A stretch of DNA of 64,000 nt, taken from positions 372,001 through 436,000 of the forward strand of contig CAYGAY010000001.1 in the NCBI GenBank assembly GCA_964347975.1. Reading direction: 5' to 3'. A program made the translations under genes and the position numbers. Below the pieces are notes generated by a model. It was not told the origin of the DNA. It did no database searches and saw only the letters and a list, made by a program, of their open reading frames with translations. The first letter of the stretch is position 1. The number at the start of each line of letters is the position of its first letter. Below are positions 32,041-40,910 of the stretch, one piece after another. This DNA is from Bin87 sp964347975 (lineage in GTDB: Bacteria; Chloroflexota; Dehalococcoidia; Lucifugimonadales; UBA3495).

Positions 32041-33381
32041 ATGTCCACCTCGACTATCTCGGCGCAGTTGTCCAACATCATGGGTTTTGACGCCATTGTT
32101 GATTCGGCTCAACTGCCCGACTACTCCATCGGCCCCCTCACCCCGGTAGCCGCCGTTCGACCCGCTGACGCTGACGGCGTGGCGGCGGTGCTGGCATGGG
32201 CGCACCGGTCGGGCGTGGCAGTTTATCCGTCGGGCGGGCGCACGTTGATGCAGCTGGGCAACCTGCCGACTCGCCCCGGCATCGCCCTGGATCTGACGCG
32301 ATTGAACCGGCTGGTGGATTTTCAGCCGGCCGACCTCACGGTTAGCGTGGAGGCCGGCATGACCATCGCACAGCTTGACGCCGCGTTGGCGCAGGAAGGC
32401 AAACACGTTCCCATCTCCGCGCCGCTGGCGCGTCGGGCCACCATCGGAGGAACGCTTGCCACCGGGGTCAGCGGTCCATTGCGGGCTGCCTATGGGCTGC
32501 CTCGGGACTGGCTAATCGGGATCAACGTCGTCGGCGCGGACGGCATACCCACCAAGGCGGGCGGCAAGGTAGTCAAAAATGTCACCGGATACGACCTCAA
32601 TCGGCTGTACACGGGCTCCCTGGGCACGTTGGCAGTCATAACCGAGGCAACTTTCAAGTTGGCGCCGGCGCCGGGTGATTGGGCCGTTGTGGTGGCATCA
32701 TTTTCCAACGTCGTTGCGGCGGCCCGGGCCAGTCAGGACTTGCAACGCCAATACTATGCCCCCCTTGGGCTGCAACTGCTCACCGGCAAAGCGGCCTCTC
32801 ATCTGGTCTCGGCCTTTGCCGGCGACGGATCCAAAGTGGTTGCCGTAGCGGTGGTTGGCGGAAGACCGGCCTCAGTGAACCGGAGGGTTGGCGATACTGT
32901 CGCACTTTGGGGAGGTGTCGCCGATGAGATTAAAACGGTGAGCGGGCAGGAAGCGGTAAACCTGGTTGATATCCTGACGGATTTGCCCGCCGACCCATCG
33001 TCTCCGGCGACGATGTGCGTTCGAGTCAATGCGCCACCGTCGGCTTTGGACGATCTGCTGGCCTTCTCCGGCTGGGGATTGGTGGGAGGCGCGCCGCCGG
33101 CGGTCGTGGCTGACGTGGGCTTTGGCGGAGGGAGGCTGATGTGGTGGGAAGATTTGGGGGGCGTCGACCCAATCGAGACAGCAGGGGCGCTTGGCGAAAT
33201 TCAGTCCACGGCTGCGTCGTTGGGAGGCGATGCCGTCCTGGAATGTTGTCCGAATGCGGTCAAACAATATATCGACGCGTGGGGGTCTCAGCGGTCGGGG
33301 ATGGCTATAATGCGTCGCATCAAGCAGCAGTTTGACCCGGAAAACGTGCTGAACCCGGGCCGTTTCATCGGGGGATTGTGA
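32041..33381 (+). CDS. glcE: FAD-binding subunit, GlcE-like
   Basis: The 446-residue protein has an N-terminal FAD_binding_4 domain: YPSGGRTLMQLGNLP, the DLTVSVEAGMTIAQLDAAL block, and RRATIGGTLATGVSGPLR. GGKVVKNVTGYDLNRLYTGSLGTLAVITEATFKLAP follows. The C-terminus ends with FDPENVLNPGRF, as in GlcD/GlcE proteins. It is about 90 residues longer than E. coli GlcE. It would form a complex with the GlcD- and GlcF-like proteins. The glcF ATG overlaps its stop by one base. Confidence 0.88.
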   Translation: MSTSTISAQLSNIMGFDAIVDSAQLPDYSIGPLTPVAAVRPADADGVAAVLAWAHRSGVAVYPSGGRTLMQLGNLPTRPGIALDLTRLNRLVDFQPADLTVSVEAGMTIAQLDAALAQEGKHVPISAPLARRATIGGTLATGVSGPLRAAYGLPRDWLIGINVVGADGIPTKAGGKVVKNVTGYDLNRLYTGSLGTLAVITEATFKLAPAPGDWAVVVASFSNVVAAARASQDLQRQYYAPLGLQLLTGKAASHLVSAFAGDGSKVVAVAVVGGRPASVNRRVGDTVALWGGVADEIKTVSGQEAVNLVDILTDLPADPSSPATMCVRVNAPPSALDDLLAFSGWGLVGGAPPAVVADVGFGGGRLMWWEDLGGVDPIETAGALGEIQSTAASLGGDAVLECCPNAVKQYIDAWGSQRSGMAIMRRIKQQFDPENVLNPGRFIGGL

Positions 33382-34790
33382 TGATTGAGCGCACGGACCA
33401 CCAAGGAGAGACTCCTCCCTTCCACGCCGGCGGCGGGATAGATGCGGGACACGGTTTTCCTTACGGGGCGCCCTTCGACGGATCTCTGAATGACGGTCCG
33501 GGATTTGAGGGAGCCGACGCTCCTGCGGAGGCCGATCTATACCGCTGCGTGCACTGCGGCCTTTGCCTGAGCGCTTGCCCGACCTACGTGGAGACGCGGT
33601 TGGAAACCGAATCGCCGCGGGGTCGCATCGCGCTGATGAAAGCGGTCCACGAGGGACGGACGGGCATCAGCGACCGTTTGGTGTCCCATTGGGAACTGTG
33701 TCTGCAATGCCGGGCCTGCGAGGCGGTGTGTCCCTCCGGCGTACCATACGGCCGGTTGATGGAACACACGAGGGCACAGGTGCAAGAAAAGGGCCTGGAA
33801 AGCCCTGAACTGGGCCGGCTGTCGCGCTTTTTCCTGCGGGCGGCGCTGCCCCACAACCGGAGGCTGAAGGTCGCCGGCCGCCTGATGCGTCTGTATCAGC
33901 GTTCCGGGTTGCAGGGGCTGGTGAGGCGGTCGGGCCTGCTCCGTTTCTTGCCCGGTGGCCTGGCCGCTATGGAGGCGCAAATGCCGGTAATGGGTGGACG
34001 GTTTTTCAGCCCGGGTCAACAGGTCTTTCCCGCGAAAGGCGAGCAGCGCGTGACGGTTGGCCTGCTATCCGGCTGCGTGATGCCGATGATGCAGGGAGAA
34101 GCGATGAGGGCGGCGGTGCGAGTGCTGCAGCGCAATGGCTGCGACGTGGCCGTGCCGCCGGCGCAAGGCTGCTGCGGGGCGTTGAACCTCCACGCCGGGG
34201 ATCTCGAGCTGGGCCGTCGGATGGCCCGGCGGAATATCGACGCTTTTCGCAAGGCCGGCGTGGAAGTAATCGTAACGGCGTCCGCCGGCTGCGGGTCATC
34301 CATGAAAGAGTACGGCGACCTGCTGCGGGACGACCCGGACTATGCCACCGCTGCACAACAGTTTGCTGAGAAGACGCGGGACATCACAGAGTTTCTGGCC
34401 GAGTTGCCGCTGGAGCCGCCGCAAGCCGAATGCCCCTGGCGCGTGACCATACAAGACCCGTGCCACCTGGCCCACGCGCAACGCATCACCAGCGCGCCGC
34501 GACAGCTGCTCCGCAGTATCCCCGGACTACAGCTGACCGAGATGGCGGAATCGTCGCTGTGCTGTGGTTCCGCCGGGTTCTATTCGCTGATACAGCCGGA
34601 TATGTCGCAGCGATTGCAGCGGCGCAAGATTGGCAATGCTCTTGATACCGGAGCCGAGATCATCGCTTCCGCGAATCCCGGCTGCATGGCGCAACTGGAG
34701 CAGGGTTTGCGCAATGCCGGGGCCAGCGCGCGGGTGATGCACGTGGTGGAGATTGTGGACGCGGCTTATCAGGCGGAGGAGCGGAAATAG
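33381..34790 (+). CDS. glcF: Iron-sulfur subunit, GlcF-like
   Basis: The 469-residue protein has two ferredoxin-type clusters near the N-terminus, CVHCGLCLSACP and CLQCRACEAVCP, with the SPRGRI loop between them. Two CCG domains follow: QGCCGALNLHAGD near residue 260 and SSLCCGSAGFYS near residue 390. It passes electrons from the flavin subunits to the respiratory chain. The ATG at 33381 shares a base with the glcE stop; a GTG at 33378 is also possible. A Gly/Asp-rich stretch of about 45 residues precedes the first cluster and is unusual. Confidence 0.9.
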   Translation: MIERTDHQGETPPFHAGGGIDAGHGFPYGAPFDGSLNDGPGFEGADAPAEADLYRCVHCGLCLSACPTYVETRLETESPRGRIALMKAVHEGRTGISDRLVSHWELCLQCRACEAVCPSGVPYGRLMEHTRAQVQEKGLESPELGRLSRFFLRAALPHNRRLKVAGRLMRLYQRSGLQGLVRRSGLLRFLPGGLAAMEAQMPVMGGRFFSPGQQVFPAKGEQRVTVGLLSGCVMPMMQGEAMRAAVRVLQRNGCDVAVPPAQGCCGALNLHAGDLELGRRMARRNIDAFRKAGVEVIVTASAGCGSSMKEYGDLLRDDPDYATAAQQFAEKTRDITEFLAELPLEPPQAECPWRVTIQDPCHLAHAQRITSAPRQLLRSIPGLQLTEMAESSLCCGSAGFYSLIQPDMSQRLQRRKIGNALDTGAEIIASANPGCMAQLEQGLRNAGASARVMHVVEIVDAAYQAEERK

Positions 34791-34881
34791 CGCCCTTTCA
34801 GACCATCTGGGTTATGCACGTGCTTGTGGATGGCACTTTTCATTGATCTATTACCCTGTGCCTCAAGACAACCACACGCTC

Positions 34882-35858
34882 TTATCGCCTCGTGTAGCAT
34901 TTGTCTAATTCTCCAAGAATGCTGGTACTGTAAAAGACCTTTTTCCCGCCATCAGGATTGTCCGGGTTAAGAAAGCGGACCATTGCGAAAGCCGGTTTTT
35001 CCTCCAGTCGTTTGCGGATATTATGATACTGTTTATTTTGTTTGAAATCTTGGTAACGTTCCTTGCATCTGTCTGTGAGTGTCTTGTAATCCCATTGGTA
35101 TATTGTTCTAAACTCATCCTCTGTGAGACGGATTGGAGTTGCAGATGGGTCTGTTGTAACCCGTGTCTCTACTGCATCACTAGCTTTGGACTTGACAAAC
35201 GTGATATTGACATTCACAGAAACTGAGTAAGGCGAGCTCGGAGCAGCCTCGATATGATCCCTTTCCTCCAAAAATGCCAAGAACCTCTTCTCTGCCTTGT
35301 TGAGCAATGACCCTTGTACACTAGAAGGCAAATCGATAAATGCCAACGGCATCAGGTGTAGGTCAAATTCGGAAAGTTCTCGTCCGAACCAATCGTGCAT
35401 AGCAGTAGCGAAGTTCTTGACGCAAGCCGCGCCAATCTCGTACAAACGTGTCCTGAACTCCGGAGACCGGCTATAAAATGAACGGCGCAATCTCGAAATT
35501 CCAGCATTACCTCTATATTACGGTGTGCTGAGGGGTCGAGAGCGTTAAGACCTACCAATTGTCTTGCTAGGTGGTCCAGGCTATATGTGTAAGGAGCACC
35601 GGACCGAGTCTTTCTAATGTAACTTTTCTTGCTCCTGCTCCCATTGGAATTTCTTCTGAACTCACGTACATACACGCTTGCCTCTTTGTTTTGGTGTAGA
35701 GTCAACCACTTGGCTTTCAGCAGGAGTTCCCATCCATTAATGGTAAGGATAGCGAACGATTCACCCCGGTAAGGAAATATCGGTTTGTTGTAGACTTCGA
35801 TGGCGGCGGCCATGGCGGCAGTCGCACGATCTGTCAATTCTTTTGTTCTCGACTTCAT
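34882..35858 (-). pseudogene. DUF3644 family gene broken by one frameshift
   Basis: Two overlapping minus frames join into one DUF3644 protein of about 325 residues. The first (from ATG 35858, GGTGGTGAG upstream) gives TDRATAAMAAAIEVYNKPIFPYRGESFAIL, NGWELLLKAKWL and EVMLEFRDCAVHF. The second resumes at YSRSPEFRTRLYEIGAACVKNFATAMHDWFGRELS and ends at 34882. One extra T in the run read as AAAA on the plus strand (35475-35478) would restore the frame. It may be true decay or a consensus error. DUF3644 proteins often sit in restriction-modification and defence loci, which fits the neighbour. Confidence 0.8.
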
Positions 35859-35872
35859 CTCACCACCTTCCT

Positions 35873-35966
35873 ACGCCGCCATCCCCATCTCCCGCAGCCG
35901 TGCAATCAGATACTCCTGCGGCCAGTCGCCCTTGACCCGGTTGCAGTGGGCGCAGAGCAATTGCAG
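35873..35966 (-). pseudogene. Detached copy of the HNH endonuclease C-terminus
   Basis: On the minus strand this reads LQLLCAHCNRVKGDWPQEYL, then IARLREMGMAA and a stop. It repeats 36284-36377 with about six or seven base differences over 94 bp. It ends just before the ribosome site of the DUF3644 gene. It is a leftover of the same tail, separated from the rest of the gene by a small membrane ORF. Confidence 0.85.
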
Positions 35967-35991
35967 CTTTTTCGGAGGTAGGCACATAACC

Positions 35992-36246
35992 CTACTTGTC
36001 ATTCAACAACGTAGTCCCCAGCCCTGCCAAAGCGGTTATGCCTACTGGAAGCAGACCTATGAGAGCGCCGGCAACGAAATCGGACACTCCTTCCGATGTA
36101 ATGGCGACGCAAGCCAAGTAGATTATTCCGCCGTTCAGGATGGCTATGAGCAAGGCTATAATCAGCAAGTTCACGCGGATAGGCGTTACCCTGGAACGGC
36201 TGCCGCTCCCTGGATTTTCGGCGGTTTCTTACGATTGTTGTGCCAT
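35992..36246 (-). pseudogene. Small two-span membrane ORF with an in-frame stop
   Basis: A good start (GGGGGAG, then ATG at 36246) leads to MAQQS and a TAA (36229-36231). The frame then continues open to 35992 and encodes two membrane helices (NLLIIALLIAILNGGIIYLA and FVAGALIGLLPVGITALAGL). If translation instead begins at GTG 36174 it yields 60 residues, without a clear ribosome site. A single-base change making a stop is the simplest reading. The ORF lies between the two copies of the HNH tail. Confidence 0.45.
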
Positions 36247-36281
36247 AGGTCTCCCCCGTGGTGTGCATCTTCAGTTGTATT

Positions 36282-37506
36282 TCACGCCGCCATCCCCATC
36301 CCCCGCAGCCGCGCAATCAGGTACTCCTGCGGCCGGTCGCCTTTGACCCGGTTGCAGTGGGCGCAGAGCAGTTGCAGGTTTGTGATGTGGTCGGTGCCGC
36401 CGCCGGACTGCGGGATGATGTGGTCAACCTCTAGGTGGCGGAACTCGAAGGCGGAGCGACAGCCCTGGCAGCGGCCTTCCTGCTGGCCGAAGAGGATGTG
36501 CTTGTTCTGGCGATAGGGCCGGGGAGCGTCAATATCAGTGCGCCGGGGGATGTCGGTGCGGGCTGTTACCAGCCGGTTGTGAAACAGGTCGCCCATGGCC
36601 TGCTGCAAGCGCATATTGACCAACTCGACGGCTTTGGCGAGATGTCAATGCCAATGCCAATCCAGCGGCGGCCCAGGTTCTCAGCGGCAACGCAGGCGGT
36701 GGCGCAACCGCAGAAGGGGTCCAGCGCCACGTCCCCCTCGTTGGACGATGCTGAGATGATGCGCTCCAGCAACGCTAACGGCTTTTGGGTTGGGTAGCCG
36801 ATGCGTTCTGGGGAATTGGCATTTAGCGGATTCATGATCCACCAATCTTCTGGAACCTTGCCCAAGGGATGCGGTTTGTACACTTTTGTAGTGCCACGAT
36901 GCCTCCCCCACATAGAATCGTCCGCGCGGTTCAGTCCTTCGGCTTGGTATGGAACACGAACAGGGTCGGGATTGAATGTGAAACTGGCCCCTATTGCGTA
37001 TCGCAAAATAATGTCATGCCGTCGGCCAAAATCCTTGCGTGGGGAACCTCCTCCTCGATAGGCCCACACAATTTCATTCCTGAAATTGGCTCTGCCGAAT
37101 ATCGAATCCATCAGCAGTTTGAGGTAGTGGCTGGCCGTGGGGTCGCAGTGCAGATAGATTGAGCCGGTATCCTTCACGCCCGCCGCATTTCCAGCAGCCG
37201 CACTGCCATCATGCAGAGGTAGGACTGCATCCCTTTGCCGTGGGTGAGGCCGGCGGCCTCCAGCACCTTGTACATGGCCGGCTGCTCGTCGGCAATCAGC
37301 CCCATCCAGGCCACGTCCAGGCCGGAGAGGGTCCAGGTGTCCTTGAAGGCGGCGCCGGCGGCCGCGCTGCCTACGGGGGCGGCGTAGTTGCGGTTGGAGT
37401 TGAAGGGCGGGTCGAGATAGATGAGGTCAACGGACGCGGAGTTGAGGCCGCGCAGGATGTCCAGGTTGTCGCCCGTCCAGATGGTCTTGTCGGCGAAGTT
37501 GGTCAT
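36282..37506 (-). pseudogene. DNA methyltransferase-HNH fusion gene with two frameshifts
   Basis: Three minus frames read as one protein of about 408 residues. The first (ATG 37506) has WTGDNLDILRGLNSASVDLIYLDPPFNS, the catalytic motif IV DPPF of N6/N4 methyltransferases. The second carries GSIYLHCDPTASHYLK, the TQKPLALLERII block and LDPFCGCATACVAAENLGRRWIGIGID, the AdoMet motif I. The third adds an HNH domain, GRCQGCRSAFEF...LEVDHIIPQSGGGTDHITNL. One base is missing near 37174-37182 and one A near 36650, where ISPKAVELVNMR would otherwise read through. It would have been a restriction-linked methyltransferase with an HNH tail. Confidence 0.82.
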
Positions 37507-37526
37507 TGCGTTCGCCGGTCGTAGTT

Positions 37527-37886
37527 TTAAGTTAGCGATGCCAGCGGTTCCAGCTTATCTAAGAACCGCCCCACATCGTCCAAGCCGCTTGCCACGTTAT
37601 CAGCGTTATCCCAATCCTCGTAAAAGTTGACGTGAAGGGCGCTGGCAACGTGAAACAGCCGGCGGATCTCGATGTCGCCCGTCTCTGAAACCAGTCGAGA
37701 GACGGCGTTGAAAAGCGCGGCGTGGCTCCGGTGTTCCCAGCCGCGCTGCTCCGCTACTGACTTGACGATCTGAGCGGCTGCGCCCCAGCCCTTTTCCGAA
37801 GCCTGTTGCACGTCGCCGCGTGTCAGTTCCTCCCGGCCTTGCGCCAGTAGGCGCTGGCTGGCTGCCAGATAAGATTGAACCGTCAT
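37527..37886 (-). CDS. HEPN-like / PaREP1-type small protein
   Basis: The 119-residue helical protein begins SYLAASQRLLAQGREELTRGDVQQASEKGWGAAAQIVKSVAEQRGW and has HRSHAALFNAVSRLV. That matches the PaREP1/HEPN pattern, in which helices with a polar motif form a dimeric fold. Some HEPN proteins are RNases paired with nucleotidyltransferase antitoxins; no such partner is beside it. AGGAG precedes the ATG by 4 nt. It lies 20 nt upstream of the broken methyltransferase gene. Confidence 0.65.
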   Translation of the reverse strand: MTVQSYLAASQRLLAQGREELTRGDVQQASEKGWGAAAQIVKSVAEQRGWEHRSHAALFNAVSRLVSETGDIEIRRLFHVASALHVNFYEDWDNADNVASGLDDVGRFLDKLEPLASLT

Positions 37887-37944
37887 GGCTCTCCTACTGG
37901 ATATATCTTACTGCTGAGCCGGAGCGAGCTTCCTGACGCTCCGC

Positions 37945-39147
37945 TCAATCCCGGTCGTTGTGGGCGGCAAAGCTCCGCTGGGCGGCTGCCACGCTGGCGC
38001 CGTAGGCTACCTCATAGCCCAAGTCGCCGAGGATCACTTCCAGGGCAGACAGGATGGACAGGACGCTGCGTTCGCGGGCGCCTTCGCCCATCATGCCGAT
38101 GCGCCAAACTTTGCCGCGGAACTCGCCGAGGCCGCCGCTGACCTCGATGTCGAACTCGTTCAACAAGCGGGAGCGTACCACCGCCTCGTCGATGCCCTCG
38201 GGCGCGTTGACCACGGTGATGGGATTGAGCTGATATTTAGGGTCGGTGGCGAGATCCAAACCCATTGCGGTCAGCCCGGCGCGGAGGCCGGCGGCGACCT
38301 TGGCGTGGCGGTCGTGGCATCCCTCGATGCCCTCTTCCATCATCATCCGCAGTGATTCGCGCATGGCGTAGATCATGGTGATAGGGCTGGTGTGGTGATA
38401 GACGCGCTGGGTCTCGTTCCAGTACTCCGCGACGCCCTGCAAGTTGAAGTAGAAGCTCGCCACGGAGGTGTCGCGTTTGTCGATAACGTTCATAGCCCGT
38501 TCGCCGAAGCTGATGGGAGCGAGGCCCGGAGGCGCGCCCAGGCACTTCTGGCTGGCACTGTAGCAAACGTCGATGTCCCAGTCGTCCACCTGGACGTCGT
38601 GACTACCCAGGGACGTGACGGCATCAGCCACCACCAACGCGCCGTGCCGGTGGGCCAGGTCGATGGCATCCTGGAGGGGGGTGATGGCGCCGGTGGAAGT
38701 TTCGGCGTGCACCAGGCCGACCATCTTCGTGCCGGGGTTGGCATTCAGCGCGTCCTCCAGGGCATTCAGGTCAGCAGGTTTGCCCCAGGGAGAATCGACC
38801 ATGATGGTGTTCGCCCCGCAACGTTGGGCGATGTCCGCGAGACGCACTCCGAAGTACCCGTTGCGACAAACTATAGCGGTGTCGCCTCGCTCCAAGACGT
38901 TGACGCAAGCGGTTTCCATTGCTCCCGTTCCGGTGGCGGAGATTGGCATGGTGACTCGATTGCCGGTATGGAAGACCTGGCGCAGCATTTCGCATACCTC
39001 GTCCATCACCTGGAAGAAGACGGGATCGAGATGGCCCACGACCGGCTGTGTCATCGCGCGTAGCACACGGGGATGCACGGAGCAGGGTCCCGCGCCCAGC
39101 AGCAAGCGGTTCGGCGCTTCAAATTCGTCGCGATATGATTCGATCAC
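37945..39147 (-). CDS. Alanine-glyoxylate / serine-pyruvate aminotransferase family protein
   Basis: The 400-residue PLP enzyme of class V has SATGTGAMETACVNVLERGD, the pyridine-binding Asp in VVADAVTSLGSHDV, and the Schiff-base Lys in YSASQKCLGAPPG. The C-terminal VWRIGMMGEGARERSVL is also typical. It transfers an amino group between alanine or serine and glyoxylate or pyruvate. The GTG at 39147 behind GGAG is chosen; the longer frame starts inside a CCCTCTCCC palindrome. Glyoxylate is the product of the GlcDEF-type oxidase, so a link to the 30-35 kb genes is possible. Confidence 0.9.
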   Translation of the reverse strand: MIESYRDEFEAPNRLLLGAGPCSVHPRVLRAMTQPVVGHLDPVFFQVMDEVCEMLRQVFHTGNRVTMPISATGTGAMETACVNVLERGDTAIVCRNGYFGVRLADIAQRCGANTIMVDSPWGKPADLNALEDALNANPGTKMVGLVHAETSTGAITPLQDAIDLAHRHGALVVADAVTSLGSHDVQVDDWDIDVCYSASQKCLGAPPGLAPISFGERAMNVIDKRDTSVASFYFNLQGVAEYWNETQRVYHHTSPITMIYAMRESLRMMMEEGIEGCHDRHAKVAAGLRAGLTAMGLDLATDPKYQLNPITVVNAPEGIDEAVVRSRLLNEFDIEVSGGLGEFRGKVWRIGMMGEGARERSVLSILSALEVILGDLGYEVAYGASVAAAQRSFAAHNDRD

Positions 39148-39184
39148 GATGGTCTCCACTTCACTTGTGTTGTCGAGAAATTTC

Positions 39185-39219
39185 CCCTTACCCCAACCCT
39201 CTCCCACAAGGGGAGAGGG
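39185..39219. repeat. CCCTCTCCC/GGGAGAGGG palindromic repeat
   Basis: CCCTCTCCCACAAGGGGAGAGGG is preceded by CCCTTACCCCAA. It is a variant of the repeat near 13945-13982. It lies between the aminotransferase and SDR genes. Confidence 0.75.
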
Positions 39220-39236
39220 AGTTTTCAGGTGTCCAC

Positions 39237-40034
39237 CTACACCACCGCCGATGCGCCGCCGTCGATGTTGATGGCCACACCAGTCAGGTAGCTGGCCCGT
39301 TCGGAAGCCAGGAAGGCGATCACGTCGCCGGCTTCTTCGCCTTCACCGACCCTGCCCAGCGGTACGCTCCGCCCGGCGGCCAACTGCTCGTAGAAATCGT
39401 TAAGGTCCAGATCCGGCTCGTTGCCGATGCGGGCATCGTAGCGGCGCTGGTGCTGACCGCTCTTGATCAGACCGATGCAGACGGTGTTGACCAGGATATT
39501 GTCGGCAGCCAGGTCCTTGGACAGGCCCTTGGTGATGGCGATGCCGGCGGCGCGGGAGATCGACGTTGGCATGGAATTGGCGCCGGGAGTACGCCCGCCC
39601 AGGTTGGTGACGTTGATGATTCGCCCGCCGCCTACCTTGCGCATTTCGGGAATAGAGGCCCTGATTAACCGAACAGCGCCCCAGACTTTCAGCTCGAAGT
39701 CGAATTCCCAATCGTCGTCGCTCACATCCTCGAACCCTTTGGCCATTGACGTGCCGGCGTTGTTCACCAGGATGTCAACACGCCCGTATCTCTCCACTGC
39801 GGAGTTGACGACGAGAGCCGCCGTGTCCTTGTCGGTGACGTCGGCAGATATGGGAAGTACCTCGCCTTCGGTGGCAGTACGGATTTCAGCTGCCGCCGCG
39901 TCCAATACATCCTGCCGGCGCGCCACGATGATGACGTTGGCTCCCTCGCCGGCCATCCGCAAGGCGGCGGCTTTGCCGATACCGTCGCTGCCCCCGGTTA
40001 CAATCGCTACCTTGCCATCCAGTCCCAGCTCCAT
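39237..40034 (-). CDS. Short-chain dehydrogenase-fold protein without the catalytic triad
   Basis: The 265-residue protein starts at ATG 40034 behind GGAGG. It has the NAD(P) motif TGGSDGIGK, the NNAG structural motif, and the C-terminal YLTGVAINIDGG. The active-site region reads RIINVTNLGG...MPTSISRAAGIAITKG, where YxxxK is replaced by TSISR and the Ser by Asn. The codons are ACG at 39564-39566 and CGC at 39552-39554. The cofactor site seems intact, so it may bind NAD(P) without classical oxidoreduction, or use other residues. No pathway is suggested by the neighbours. Confidence 0.82.
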   Translation of the reverse strand: MELGLDGKVAIVTGGSDGIGKAAALRMAGEGANVIIVARRQDVLDAAAAEIRTATEGEVLPISADVTDKDTAALVVNSAVERYGRVDILVNNAGTSMAKGFEDVSDDDWEFDFELKVWGAVRLIRASIPEMRKVGGGRIINVTNLGGRTPGANSMPTSISRAAGIAITKGLSKDLAADNILVNTVCIGLIKSGQHQRRYDARIGNEPDLDLNDFYEQLAAGRSVPLGRVGEGEEAGDVIAFLASERASYLTGVAINIDGGASAVV

Positions 40035-40134
40035 CGTAAGCCTCCTTGCGGGCGCCGACCCGAAAACCGTGAATGTATCGGGCCACAAATTATGTCTATA
40101 GCGCAGGCGATTATAGCATAGACGCGACGATTCC

Positions 40135-40905
40135 TTACTGATGCGGGCCTCCGGACAAGCCCCAGGAGTCATCGTCGTTGCAGTTGTCGAGCATATCTTT
40201 CAGCGCGGAAATTTCAGCCTGAGTAACGGTCAGCCGCCACCGGGCCTTCACGTCAATCCAATCAGCGGCGTAGCGGCACCAACCGGCGCGATGCTCGGGA
40301 CGCCAGGCGTCGGGAGGCTTTTTGCCCTTGGCCCGGTTCACCGACGCTTTGGTTACTTGCAGACTGGCCGGGTGGCTCAGGTCGTTGGCATAGGCGCGCT
40401 TGCGGTCGGCGTCCCAACGCCACCCGCCCGAGGCGTGGGCGTGCCCCAGCGGCACGTGGTGATCGATGTCAACGTCCGACGCATCGGTGAAGCTCTCACC
40501 GCTCCAGGAGCCGAGCCACGCACCGCCGGCAACCCGACATCCCTTATCGGTGGCAAAGGACACGGCGGACCGGCTTTCCTCGATCAGTACCTCAGCACGC
40601 GCGTCCTGGCAATCCCGGTCGGCGTCAACCCAGTGTCGCCAATCGTTCCGGTTGTATTCGACAGCACTGCCGCGTTCGGCTACAACCAGTTGGTCCAGGG
40701 CCGTGAGCACGGACTGAACATCGGCCGGCACAGATGGCGGCGGCGGGGTTTGTTGGGTTTGCGTCGTATCGATTACGTTGCGGGTAGCCAATTCGCCGGC
40801 GAATTCCCGCGCTGTTTCGAGGGTGTCGCCAACCTGAGGATCACAAGCCGGCATGGCAAAGGCGGCGACCAACGCCGCCAGCGCGACGACAACCCAAAGC
40901 CGCAA
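40135..40905 (-). CDS. Secreted HNH nuclease (DUF1524-like), possible lipoprotein
   Basis: The 256-residue protein begins with a signal sequence, LWVVVALAALVAAFAMPAC; the Cys at 21 could be lipidated, though MPAC is a poor lipobox. The nuclease core is DVDIDHHVPLGHAHASGGW, then RAYANDLSHPASLQVTKASVNRAKGKKPPDAW, as in DUF1524/GmrSD-type HNH proteins. A Pro/Gln/Thr-rich linker lies between the signal and the domain. It probably cuts extracellular or periplasmic nucleic acid for nutrient use or competition. It sits 5 nt downstream of trpB. Confidence 0.83.
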   Translation of the reverse strand: MRLWVVVALAALVAAFAMPACDPQVGDTLETAREFAGELATRNVIDTTQTQQTPPPPSVPADVQSVLTALDQLVVAERGSAVEYNRNDWRHWVDADRDCQDARAEVLIEESRSAVSFATDKGCRVAGGAWLGSWSGESFTDASDVDIDHHVPLGHAHASGGWRWDADRKRAYANDLSHPASLQVTKASVNRAKGKKPPDAWRPEHRAGWCRYAADWIDVKARWRLTVTQAEISALKDMLDNCNDDDSWGLSGGPHQ

Positions 40906-40910
40906 CGCCG

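Noticed and set aside
37887..37944. Toxin-antitoxin partner for the HEPN-like gene
   Set aside because: The gap to the aminotransferase gene is too short and no nucleotidyltransferase gene is adjacent.
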